The translations under genes and the position numbers were made by a program. From JAICIG01 sp035532215 (GTDB taxonomy: Bacteria; Planctomycetota; Planctomycetia; Pirellulales; JAICIG01), in the NCBI GenBank assembly GCA_035532215.1, contig DATKRK010000448.1, forward strand, positions 1 through 47,131: 47,131 nt of DNA, given 5' to 3'. Below, piece by piece: positions 8,795-16,277 of this stretch; position 1 is the stretch's first letter; every line of letters begins with the position of its first letter. The notes under the pieces were generated by a model. That model was not told the DNA's origin and ran no database searches. It saw only the letters and a list, made by a program, of their open reading frames with translations.

Positions 8795-9838
8795 ATGCTA
8801 CGGTTGAGCCGGTTGGGGCTGTTTGCCGTCGCGGCGCTGGCGATGCCGCAGCGAAGCATTGTCGAGATCGCCGAGCTTGCTGCGGCGGAGAAGCCGATGG
8901 AGAAAAGCTACCGAGGCCCGCTTGCCGAACTGACGCCCGAGCAGGTGCGGCTGCGTGACTTGCTCGAAGCCGACGTGGAACATCTGGCCGGCAAGATCGG
9001 CGAGCGGAATCTCGTCCGCTATCCGCAGTTGCTGGCCGCCGGCGATTTTATCGAAAAGTCGTTCGCGAAAGCCGGCTATGCCGTCGCCCGGCAAGGTTAT
9101 GACGTGCGGGGGCGGAATTGCGACAATCTCGAAGTCGAACTGACCGGCGGAAAATCGGCCGACGAGATCGTGATCGTCGGGGCGCATTACGATTCGGTGG
9201 AAGGCTCGCCCGGCGCCAACGACAACGGTACAGGCGTCGCCGGGTTGCTCGCCCTGGCTCGGCGATTCGCCGGCCGCAAGCCCGAGCGGACGCTGCGGTT
9301 CGTGGCCTTCGTCAACGAAGAGCCGCCTGACTTTCAAAGCGAGACGATGGGCAGCGTGGTCTACGCCCGCCGCTGTCGCGAGCGAAACGAAGAGATCGTC
9401 GCGGTCGTCGCCCTGGAAACGATGGGCTACTACAGCGACGAGGCCGACAGCCAGCACTATCCGCTGCTGTTGAGCCTGCTCTACCCGTCGACGGGCGACT
9501 TCATCGGCTTCGTGTCGGACGTTCGCTCGCGCCCGTTGCTCGACGAGTTCACCACGTCGTTTCGCCGGCACGCGAAATTCCCCAGCGAAAAAGGGGCCAT
9601 GCCGACCGGCATTCCGGGCGTCGGCTGGTCGGATCAGTGGTCGTTCTGGCAGGAAGGCTATCCGGGGCTCATGGTTACCGACACCGCGCCGTACCGTTAT
9701 CCTTATTACCACGAAGGCGAAGACACGCCCGACAAGATCGACTACGACCGGTTGGCTCGCGTCGTCGACGGGCTGACCGGCGCGGTGGGCGATCTGGCGA
9801 GGATGTCGCCGCCGTCGCCAGAATCGCCGAACAAGTAG
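8795..9838 (+). CDS. M28-family zinc metallopeptidase, exported
   Basis: About 347 residues. The N-terminus (MLRLSRLGLFAVAALAMPQ) is a signal peptide, so ATG 8795 was chosen; two upstream in-frame ATGs add non-signal sequence and would place the hydrophobic part internally. Metal-site motifs of family M28 are visible in order: GAHYDSVEGSPGANDNGTGV (His, then Asp), VNEEPP (the catalytic and ligand Glu pair), VALETMGYYSDE, and YYHEGEDTPDKIDYDRL (last His ligand). M28 enzymes remove N-terminal amino acids or cleave small peptides, here probably in the periplasm. The STN-domain gene ends 3 bp away in the opposite direction. A 22-codon scrap of a second copy of its 3' end lies 4 kb downstream at 13830. 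Confidence 0.9.
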   Translation: MLRLSRLGLFAVAALAMPQRSIVEIAELAAAEKPMEKSYRGPLAELTPEQVRLRDLLEADVEHLAGKIGERNLVRYPQLLAAGDFIEKSFAKAGYAVARQGYDVRGRNCDNLEVELTGGKSADEIVIVGAHYDSVEGSPGANDNGTGVAGLLALARRFAGRKPERTLRFVAFVNEEPPDFQSETMGSVVYARRCRERNEEIVAVVALETMGYYSDEADSQHYPLLLSLLYPSTGDFIGFVSDVRSRPLLDEFTTSFRRHAKFPSEKGAMPTGIPGVGWSDQWSFWQEGYPGLMVTDTAPYRYPYYHEGEDTPDKIDYDRLARVVDGLTGAVGDLARMSPPSPESPNK

Positions 9839-9841
9839 CTT

Positions 9842-11836
9842 TCAACGACTCGCGTTTTGGGCCTTGCCGACCTCGCGGTGGGCCCTCAGATACTCTGCAA
9901 TCTCCTCGTGGACTGCAGTGGTCTGGGAGATGACTAGCGCGGCTGAGTTGGTGAACGACTGAATCGCACCCGGCCCGCCGACTGTGTCCCACGACGTCGG
10001 CTCAATACTGGTGGTGATGTTTTCGATGAGCGATTGGAAGTCGAGGCCGGGGCGGTTGGCGGGCGCATTGGGCGGCCGGACTACGAGGTCGAAGACCGGA
10101 TAGACCTTGACGGCGAGCATGTTTTCCGCCTCGGTTTTCGTCGTAATCAATAACACCTCGTGGCGGATCACGTAGGTCAGGTCCCGCTCGTCCAGCAGCA
10201 GTTCGAGCGCCGTCTCGTAGCTCAGCCCTGTGGCCGAGTATGTGACCGGCGTGTCCAAACCGACGCTCTCGTCGGCGAGCGCCTTGTAGTCGATCGAGAT
10301 CTGTACCTCGCGCCGCTCGGCAAGCCAGTTCAAGGCATCGATCAACGGGATTTGGGGGAATTCGAGGTCGCATTTTTCCCGCAGAGCTTCCTCAATGCGG
10401 GCTTCCGGGCCGCACGGGCGAGGTTCGGCCTGGCAAGGCCAGTTGTCGGTCTTTGCCAGCCGCAGGCGCACGGTCGCACGATCGGGCAGCAGCGCGGCGC
10501 TCCACGGACCCCAGAACCCGCCAAAATTCATGGGAACGCAGTCGGGCAACAACTCGGCCATCAGCCTGGCCACGCGGTGCTGGACCTGTTCGGTGTGCCG
10601 CACCACGACTGCTTCGCCGACGGCGCGGATCATCCCTTCACCGTGCGGTTCCCAGCTCTGCGGCTCGATGATCTGCGGAACTAGCTTGACGATCTCCTGA
10701 GCAATCGATTCCAACTTTTCGTCCTTGGGATAAGCAAGAATCTTTTTTTCGGCGCCGCCCGCGGTCGATTGTCGCTCCTCGCCGGGCTCAGACTTCTTGG
10801 CCTCGTTGTCGGCCTCCGCCCCTTGAGCGGGCGGCGCCTGCTTGGCCGGATCGCCTTGGGCGACGGGCGGCTCAGACGTTCCCTGCTTTTTGTCGCCGGC
10901 TTGTGCATCGCGCGGCGGCGCCGCATCGCCGACGATCGGCGTCGACGGGCGCCATCCGATTCCCGGTCCTTGCGTCCCGCGCATCAAACGGAAGGCGCGG
11001 ACTTTGTGCCGCCTCTTCTGTACAGTCGCCTCCGTCTGCGCCGTCGGCTCAACGGGCTTCGCAGCCGCCAATTGCTGATCGCGCACGCGGCGCAGGGCCG
11101 CGAGCAATACGACGATCTCTTCGTGAATCTCGTCGGTCTGCGAGACGGCGATGGACTGGGAGTGCGGGTTACCGGTGATCGATCCCGGTCCGCCGACCTG
11201 GTCCCAACTGGTTGCTGCAATGGTGGTCGTGATCAACTCGATCAGCCCAGAAAAATCGCCCGCCTCGTCGAGGCCGTCTAGTCCTCCTCCTCGAAGTTGT
11301 CGCTGAAAAATCGCGTGGGGGAGCAAGTCGGACGAGCTGGGCGAATCGTCCGCCCCGTCGCTTGCAGGCGGCGCCGGACGAAAGTCGCTGTCGAGCGTGA
11401 CCAGATCCTGCACCGGATAGACCTTGAGGCTCAGCTTGTTCTCCGCTTCAGTGGCGCTCGTGATCAGGAGGTAGCCGTCGCCCATGACGTAGGTTAAGTC
11501 GAGTTGCTGCAGCATCAGCCGTAACGCCGACCGCAGGCGGATGTTCTTCAGAGTTTGCGTGACGGGCGCGTCCGTGTCGACCTTCGCGTCGCCGAGCGCC
11601 TTGCTATCAAGTAGAATCTGCAGATCGTGCTTCTGCTTGATGGAGTCGATCACTTCGCCGAGCGGCCGTTCTCGGAAGTCGAATTCGGTCGGCTGATCGA
11701 GCGCGGCAAGAATGCGTGCTTGGGCGGCGCTGGGCAGCGGCCGGGCGGAAGTCTCTTGTTCGGCCGCGGGCATGGCGCCCGCGAAGAAAACACACACGCC
11801 TGCGCTGAGTGCGAAGGGCGCCAGGAAACGCGACAT
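9842..11836 (-). CDS. Tandem STN-domain (secretin/TonB short N-terminal) secreted protein
   Basis: 664 residues. The signal peptide is MSRFLAPFALSAGVCVFFAG and the start is set by AGGAG 7 nt upstream. Two homologous STN-like modules are present, near residues 50-150 (FDFRERPLGEVIDSIKQ ... LTYVMGDGYLLITSATEAEN) and 488-590 (LEFPQIPLIDALNWLAERR ... LTYVIRHEVLLITTKTEAEN). Each is followed by KVYPV-DLV and a region containing SLIENITTSIEPTSWDTVGG or its equivalent. They are joined by a Pro/Gln/Glu-rich linker (about 300-355). No secretin pore domain and no TonB receptor barrel is present, so this is not a secretin. Function is unknown; a periplasmic binding or scaffold role is possible. It converges on the M28 peptidase gene with a 3-bp gap. 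Confidence 0.82.
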   Translation of the reverse strand: MSRFLAPFALSAGVCVFFAGAMPAAEQETSARPLPSAAQARILAALDQPTEFDFRERPLGEVIDSIKQKHDLQILLDSKALGDAKVDTDAPVTQTLKNIRLRSALRLMLQQLDLTYVMGDGYLLITSATEAENKLSLKVYPVQDLVTLDSDFRPAPPASDGADDSPSSSDLLPHAIFQRQLRGGGLDGLDEAGDFSGLIELITTTIAATSWDQVGGPGSITGNPHSQSIAVSQTDEIHEEIVVLLAALRRVRDQQLAAAKPVEPTAQTEATVQKRRHKVRAFRLMRGTQGPGIGWRPSTPIVGDAAPPRDAQAGDKKQGTSEPPVAQGDPAKQAPPAQGAEADNEAKKSEPGEERQSTAGGAEKKILAYPKDEKLESIAQEIVKLVPQIIEPQSWEPHGEGMIRAVGEAVVVRHTEQVQHRVARLMAELLPDCVPMNFGGFWGPWSAALLPDRATVRLRLAKTDNWPCQAEPRPCGPEARIEEALREKCDLEFPQIPLIDALNWLAERREVQISIDYKALADESVGLDTPVTYSATGLSYETALELLLDERDLTYVIRHEVLLITTKTEAENMLAVKVYPVFDLVVRPPNAPANRPGLDFQSLIENITTSIEPTSWDTVGGPGAIQSFTNSAALVISQTTAVHEEIAEYLRAHREVGKAQNASR

Positions 11837-12322
11837 GGCGATGCTCCTTTTCTCTGTTCGACCGGATGCACGAAACGTGCTAGAGATGGGCCGCCCGGCG
11901 GTTGCCTCAAAAAGCCGGGCGACCGACGCTTGCGAGCTTACCACCGCCGCCGGGGCTGTGCAAGCAGCGGCGGCGGCCGCAACGAGGTCGCAGAATACTT
12001 TGAGCGCGCAATAAGCCGCCCCACGGCCAACGCATTTCTCATTCTCGCCCGCGCGCATTGACAACCTGACCCGGAACGGTTTTCAGCGCTGCCGCAGATA
12101 TCAGGCAAGTTTTTGTTGCTTAACGCGGCACGACTGGTATATTCACGGCGAGAGCGGCGCCCTGGCATCTCATTAGCCGCTTTACCGGAACCGTAAAACC
12201 CAGGAGTACGTTCTTCGCCGCGAGAGGCCGTTCCTGCTGGCGGCTTTTGTCTTGCCCGTCTGTTTTTCGGAACGAAGTCTGTGCTGTGGGCGGGGAGTCG
12301 TCGCTCCGCAGAGGAGGCGACC
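11837..12322. other. Divergent intergenic region without a gene
   Basis: About 490 bp between the divergent STN and cytochrome genes. No family-like protein and no repeat copy was seen. It holds a candidate plus-strand promoter (12116-12143) and a weak palindrome (TTTACCGGAACCGTAAA at 12181-12197, 5-bp arms) that could be an operator. Confidence 0.4.
12116..12143 (+). promoter_or_regulatory. Candidate promoter upstream of the di-haem cytochrome
   Basis: TTGCTT, a 16-bp spacer, and TATATT (one mismatch to TATAAT). It lies 180 nt upstream of the cytochrome ATG, which leaves a long leader containing the small palindrome at 12181. Confidence 0.35.
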
Positions 12323-13828
12323 ATGTGGCAGTCTGTACGCGCGTCACTCTATCGGGCTAGGAATTTGGGCGCATCGCGATTGGGCAATGGCATCAGAGGG
12401 GGCTGTCTCAGACTGGGTGGCACAGCGTTCGTCTTGCTGATCGCGGCCGGTTTTTCCCTGGCCGACGATGCAAGCAGCGACGACGAGCCGAGCTCAGCGG
12501 AACAGATCACGGCCGGTCACGAATTGTTCGTGCGGGAATGGAAGGTTGAAGACCGGCGTTCGGTTTCGGGCGATGGGCTGGGACCAGTGTATAACGCGGC
12601 TTCGTGCGTCAAATGCCATCGGCTCGGCGGAATGGGCGGGGCCGGAGCCAACGAACACAACGTCGATCTACTCACCCTCAATGTGCCGCGCAACGTCGCC
12701 GTGACCGGTGGCGATCTCAGGCAACGAGTCGCCGCATTTCATCCGGCATTGGCGATCTCGCAACTCTCCGCCACCACGGTCTTGCACCGCTTTTCGCCCG
12801 ATCCGAACTACGACGCTTGGCGCGGGCGATTTCTCTCCGCGAGCCGGCAGGCACAGTTGCCCTTAGCTCGAATCGTGGCTTTCACCACGGGGGCGAACAA
12901 ACATCCGCTCAAAGGGATGAACCCCGTCCAGCGACTGGATGGTATGGCGTATCAGCATTCGCAACGCAACACGCCGGCGCTGTTTGGCGCCGGGATGATC
13001 GATTCGCTGCCGGACTCGGTATTCGTCGAACTGCAGAAACGACAATCGTCGAAGACCGGCGGCGTGAGCGGACGCGCGCCGCGCGCAGCAAACGGCAAAG
13101 TCGGCCGGTTTGGCTGGCGGGGGCAGACCGAGAACCTTCACGAGTTCGTTCTCGGCGCCTGCGCGGTCGAGCTTGGGCTGGAAGCGCCAGGCCGTCCTCA
13201 GCCGATCGACCCGCTCCAAGTGGGTTTCGATCGGCCTCTTTTACTAGGCCGCCACGGTTTGGACATCAGCGACGAGCAGTGCAAATCGCTTACTCACTTC
13301 GTGGCGCACTTGCCGGCGCCGCGACAATTAACGCCGACCGATGATCTCGAGGCCCAAACGGTCGCGAGGGGCGAGAGGCGGTTCGAGAAGATCGGCTGTG
13401 CGGATTGTCACGTGCGGCAAGTCGCTCACGTCACCGGCATCTACAGCGATCTGTTGCTGCACGACCTGGGGGAAGGTCTGGAAGACCCAGTGCCCGCCAG
13501 TCCGGCGCAGGGGTCGACGGGCTCGGCCAGTTACTATGGGGGCGCGGACTCGCTGCTTGTCAAGGCTTCGCCCGAGGAACGCCGCGAGTGGCGCACGCCG
13601 CCGCTGTGGGGTGTAAGCGATAGTGCGCCTTACCTGCACGACGGCCGCGCTCGAACGTTCGCCGAGGCGATCGCCTGGCACGGCGGCGAGGCCGCCAAGA
13701 GTGCGCAAGATTTCCGCCGGCTCGAGGTGGACGAGCAGGAAGAAGTCCTCGCCTTTCTCAAGTGCCTCGCGGCGCCGACGCCCGAGTCATTAGCACTAGA
13801 GAAGATCGCGTTCGTCGGCGACCAGTGA
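12323..13828 (+). CDS. Di-haem cytochrome c-type oxidoreductase, DUF1111-like
   Basis: 501 residues with an export signal ending near residue 48 (FVLLIAAGFSLADDA). The start ATG is preceded by AGGAGG with a 5-nt spacer. Two c-type haem sites are visible: C95-x2-C98-H99 (CVKCH, after DGLGPVYNAASC) and C359-x2-C362-H363 (CADCH). SDSAPYLHDGRARTFAEAI followed by WHGGEA in the C-terminal part is characteristic of the di-haem thiol-oxidoreductase/DUF1111 group and of MauG-like peroxidases. It should sit in the periplasm and pass or accept electrons; the substrate cannot be read from sequence. The gene ends directly against a remnant of an M28 peptidase gene, so its 3' boundary is a recombination junction. 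Confidence 0.85.
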   Translation: MWQSVRASLYRARNLGASRLGNGIRGGCLRLGGTAFVLLIAAGFSLADDASSDDEPSSAEQITAGHELFVREWKVEDRRSVSGDGLGPVYNAASCVKCHRLGGMGGAGANEHNVDLLTLNVPRNVAVTGGDLRQRVAAFHPALAISQLSATTVLHRFSPDPNYDAWRGRFLSASRQAQLPLARIVAFTTGANKHPLKGMNPVQRLDGMAYQHSQRNTPALFGAGMIDSLPDSVFVELQKRQSSKTGGVSGRAPRAANGKVGRFGWRGQTENLHEFVLGACAVELGLEAPGRPQPIDPLQVGFDRPLLLGRHGLDISDEQCKSLTHFVAHLPAPRQLTPTDDLEAQTVARGERRFEKIGCADCHVRQVAHVTGIYSDLLLHDLGEGLEDPVPASPAQGSTGSASYYGGADSLLVKASPEERREWRTPPLWGVSDSAPYLHDGRARTFAEAIAWHGGEAAKSAQDFRRLEVDEQEEVLAFLKCLAAPTPESLALEKIAFVGDQ

Positions 13829-13829
13829 C

Positions 13830-13895
13830 ATCGACGGGCTGACCGGCGCCGTGGCCGACTTGGTGCGTATTTCGCTAGATGCGCCGAAGAGGTAG
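13830..13895 (+). pseudogene. 3' scrap of a second M28 peptidase gene
   Basis: One base after the cytochrome stop, a frame reads IDGLTGAVADLVRISLDAPK and one more Arg, then TAG. It aligns with the C-terminus of the intact M28 peptidase at 9763-9838 (VDGLTGAVGDLARMSPPSPE), sharing DGLTGAV-DL-R-S, and the DNA shares a run of about 19 identical bases (TCGACGGGCTGACCGGCGC). No start codon or other peptidase motif precedes it. I infer a former duplicate of the peptidase, lost except for its last 21 codons. Confidence 0.65.
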
Positions 13896-13959
13896 GGCGG
13901 CCATTGCCCACTAAAAGCGGCTATACTTTGCCCGGTTAGGAATGAGACGTGCGTTGGTC

Positions 13960-14013
13960 GTGGGGCGGCCTTCCTCACCCGTCGGCCATTGACGGCCTGG
14001 AAGGCCGCCCCAC
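13960..14013. repeat. GGGGCGGCCTTCC palindromic repeat, intergenic copy
   Basis: GTGGGGCGGCCTTCC (13960-13974) and its exact complement (13999-14013) enclose about 24 bp. The same arms occur at 28948-29000 inside a VWA gene. The central CCGTCGGCCATTGAC (13980-13994) recurs directly at 14051-14065. Confidence 0.8.
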
Positions 14014-14065
14014 AGCACGTCCGGTCCCGCCGTCCGCGCGATGCTGGCCCCCGTCGGCCATTGAC

Positions 14066-14243
14066 ACAAGCCTTGACACGCGCCGCCATGAAGTGCCGGT
14101 GGCCTCTTCTCTGTTCGATTCCTTCATTTGGCAATCTCGCTCGGTGCGCCGAGGTCCTGCTACGTCGCGCAGTGCGAGGAGCCAATGGACCAGAGAAGAG
14201 GCCACCGGTACTCGATCCACACGCATGGTTGACGCAAGGCTTA
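14066..14243. repeat. GGTGGCCTCTTCTCTG inverted-repeat element
   Basis: The arms at 14092-14113 and 14191-14212 are complementary at 21 of 22 positions (core CCGGTGGCCTCTTCTCTG). Weaker outer arms AAGCCTT and AAGGCTT lie near 14068 and 14236. The roughly 80-bp middle shows no gene. With the repeat at 13960 it fills most of the 665-bp gap upstream of the DUF1559 gene; from 14244 to 14400 I see nothing recognisable. Confidence 0.7.
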
Positions 14244-14415
14244 GACCTGGATGATTCCATTTTCGACTGAACCAAAACACGATGAAGTTCAAGCACAAGC
14301 CGAAAGGCGTGCCCTCATCGTTTGAGGTTGCACGCTGCGACCGCCGTTCGCAGGCCCTCTTTGCGATGTGCTAAGTCCAAACGCCGCCTAATGATTTGAT
14401 TTGACAAAAAAAGAT

Positions 14416-14444
14416 TTGACTCATCAAAATTATTTTGCTAACCT
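14416..14444 (+). promoter_or_regulatory. Candidate promoter of the DUF1559 gene in an AT-rich tract
   Basis: TTGACT (14416-14421), a 17-bp spacer, and TAACCT preceded by TGC as an extended -10 box. A second TTGACA is at 14401. The tract 14390-14440 is strikingly AT-rich for this genome, as expected of a strong promoter region. It lies 50 nt upstream of the ATG. Confidence 0.4.
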
Positions 14445-14493
14445 AGCGTCCCGGATGAGTTTTGATATTTGGCTGCAGCTCAACAGGAATTAA

Positions 14494-15567
14494 ATGAGAG
14501 AGCTTGATCGCAATCGCTCGGGATTCACGCTGGTCGAATTGCTCGTGGTCATCGCCATCATCGGAATGCTCGTTGGCCTGCTCTTGCCCGCCGTGCAGGC
14601 AGCCCGCGAAGCGGCGCGCCGCAGCCAGTGCGCCAATAACTTCAAGCAGATCGGCCTGGGCTTCCACCATTTTCACGACATCCACAAGGCATTCCCGCAA
14701 GCGTATAAGCTGTTGTCGAGTCCGGATCCGACGGCGCCGCCTGGCACGGGCGAGTATGGGGCGGGGGCGTTTGTCATGATCCTTCCTTACATCGAGCAGA
14801 CGCAAACCGTCCAAGGAATTGACGTCACCAGGGCGGCGCTCAGCAGCGTCAATATGCCGCCCAACAACATTGCCTACTCGATGACGATTCCGATCTTTCT
14901 GTGTCCGTCGTCGCCTGGCCCGCCAACCATCGTTTATTCCGCCGAACTGGCCAACAGTTTCAATAACTTCGGGATTTCCGTCACGCCTGCGCCGGGGCTG
15001 ATCTTCGGCCGAACGGACTACTGCCCCGACGCTGGAATGATGGCCGCGTTGCCGGGCATCAGCATCAATGCCGGAGCTTCGATCATTTGCCAGCCTCCCG
15101 ACGGCCCGGTGCGGTTCGGCGACGTTACCGATGGCACGTCGAATACGTTCATGGTCGTCGAGGACGGCGGCCGGCCAGGGTGGTACGGGTACAAGGGAGC
15201 CGCAAAGGAACCGGACATTGGCGCGTACCAGCCAGTCATGGGCAGCTATCTCGGCGGCGCCAATGGCCCGGCGCCGCAAGGCGGCGGCGCCTGGGCCGAC
15301 CCCTTGAACTACAACGCCACCAACGGCGCCGATCCCTCCGGGACGGCAATCGCCGCAGGCGGCGGTTTCATGGGAATTCCGTTGGCGCCGTGGTCGTGCG
15401 CCACGGGATGCAGCAACGACAGTGAAATATTCGCCTTCCACCCGGGAGGCGGCAGTATCCTGTTCGGCGACGGTTCCGTGCGCTTTGTCAGAGACGGACT
15501 GAGCATGAGCCTGGTTCAGGCATTGCTCAGTCGCGCCGGCGGGGAGGCGATTACGTTCGAATACTGA
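14494..15567 (+). CDS. DUF1559 pseudopilin-like protein
   Basis: 357 residues. It begins with a type IV prepilin/pseudopilin signal: RNRSG10 then FTLVELLVVIAIIGMLVGL, with Glu at position +5 after the expected cleavage. AREAARRSQCANNFKQIGLG follows, the hallmark of the DUF1559 family (also called SBP_bac_10), which is hugely expanded in planctomycetes. The C-terminal motif FHPGGGSILFGDGSVRFV is also typical. The protein is probably processed by prepilin peptidase and assembled or displayed at the envelope; the exact function of the family is unsettled. AGGA lies 6 nt before the ATG. The next gene is the small lipoprotein that commonly accompanies this family. Confidence 0.95.
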   Translation: MRELDRNRSGFTLVELLVVIAIIGMLVGLLLPAVQAAREAARRSQCANNFKQIGLGFHHFHDIHKAFPQAYKLLSSPDPTAPPGTGEYGAGAFVMILPYIEQTQTVQGIDVTRAALSSVNMPPNNIAYSMTIPIFLCPSSPGPPTIVYSAELANSFNNFGISVTPAPGLIFGRTDYCPDAGMMAALPGISINAGASIICQPPDGPVRFGDVTDGTSNTFMVVEDGGRPGWYGYKGAAKEPDIGAYQPVMGSYLGGANGPAPQGGGAWADPLNYNATNGADPSGTAIAAGGGFMGIPLAPWSCATGCSNDSEIFAFHPGGGSILFGDGSVRFVRDGLSMSLVQALLSRAGGEAITFEY

Positions 15568-15629
15568 CGAGCGCTGATTCGGCGTTTTATCCGACCGATC
15601 GATCCGCATTCGAGAGGAGACTTCTGCAA

Positions 15630-16049
15630 TTGGAAAAGGCCATTCATTGCGCGGCAATGTTGCTGGCGTTGACTTGCGCATCTTGCCGCGCCAAGACGAA
15701 CAACATCTTCCCAGTCACGGGCAAGGTGACCTACAACGGCGCCCCGGCGGCGGGCGCGGCCATTTTCTTCTATAGGAAAGGCGCTGGCCTGGAAGAGCAC
15801 ATGGTCATGGGCGTCATTCAGAATGACGGTTCGTTCGAACTGGTCTGTGGGCCGTTGGGTAAAGGCGCGCCGCCCGGCGAATACGATGTCCTCGTCGAGT
15901 GGCGGCCTGTTGTCGCCCAAAGGAACGGCAACCCGCAGCGCGGCCCGGATCAACTGAAGGGCCGTTACTCCGACCGCAGTCGCCCCTTGTTGCACGCGAC
16001 CGTCGAAGCAAGAGCCAACGACCTGCCCCCATTCGATCTCACGGACTGA
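15630..16049 (+). CDS. Small lipoprotein with carboxypeptidase-regulatory-like fold, DUF1559 partner
   Basis: 139 residues from a TTG start with AGGAG about 10 nt upstream. An internal ATG at 15657 (MLLALTCASC) is an alternative and would give a shorter signal. The N-terminus (CAAMLLALTCASC) is a lipoprotein-like signal with a candidate modified Cys near residue 19. The body (FPVTGKVTYNGAPAAGAAIF ... PPGEYDVLVEWRP) is the beta-sandwich seen in planctomycete proteins encoded just downstream of DUF1559 genes. Its role is unknown; location and pairing suggest an outer or inner membrane-anchored partner of the pseudopilin. Spacing of 62 bp without a terminator supports cotranscription. Confidence 0.78.
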   Translation: MEKAIHCAAMLLALTCASCRAKTNNIFPVTGKVTYNGAPAAGAAIFFYRKGAGLEEHMVMGVIQNDGSFELVCGPLGKGAPPGEYDVLVEWRPVVAQRNGNPQRGPDQLKGRYSDRSRPLLHATVEARANDLPPFDLTD

Positions 16050-16137
16050 TTTGGCCACGGCGGCGGGGCGAGGTTCCACGTGCTCGATCGGACCAGTGCG
16101 AAACCCAGGCGCCCAGGTTCTTGCCCAGAGGCAGTAA

Positions 16138-16277
16138 TGTAGGGTAGGGTGGGCACTGCCACGCCGTCAGCGGAGTTGGCATGCCGAATGATTCATCGTC
16201 GGCAGTCGGGGCCCTAATCACGGAGACCATTGCCCGATGCACGTTCGTAACGCATGGTGGGCACAGCCCACCCTACA
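16138..16277. repeat. TAGGGTGGGC palindromic repeat overlapping the sulfatase start
   Basis: TGTAGGGTAGGGTGGGCAC on the left faces GGTGGGCACAGCCCACCCTACA on the right; the right arm is itself a hairpin (GGTGGGC/GCCCACC). The element overlaps codons 1-14 of the sulfatase gene. Confidence 0.75.
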
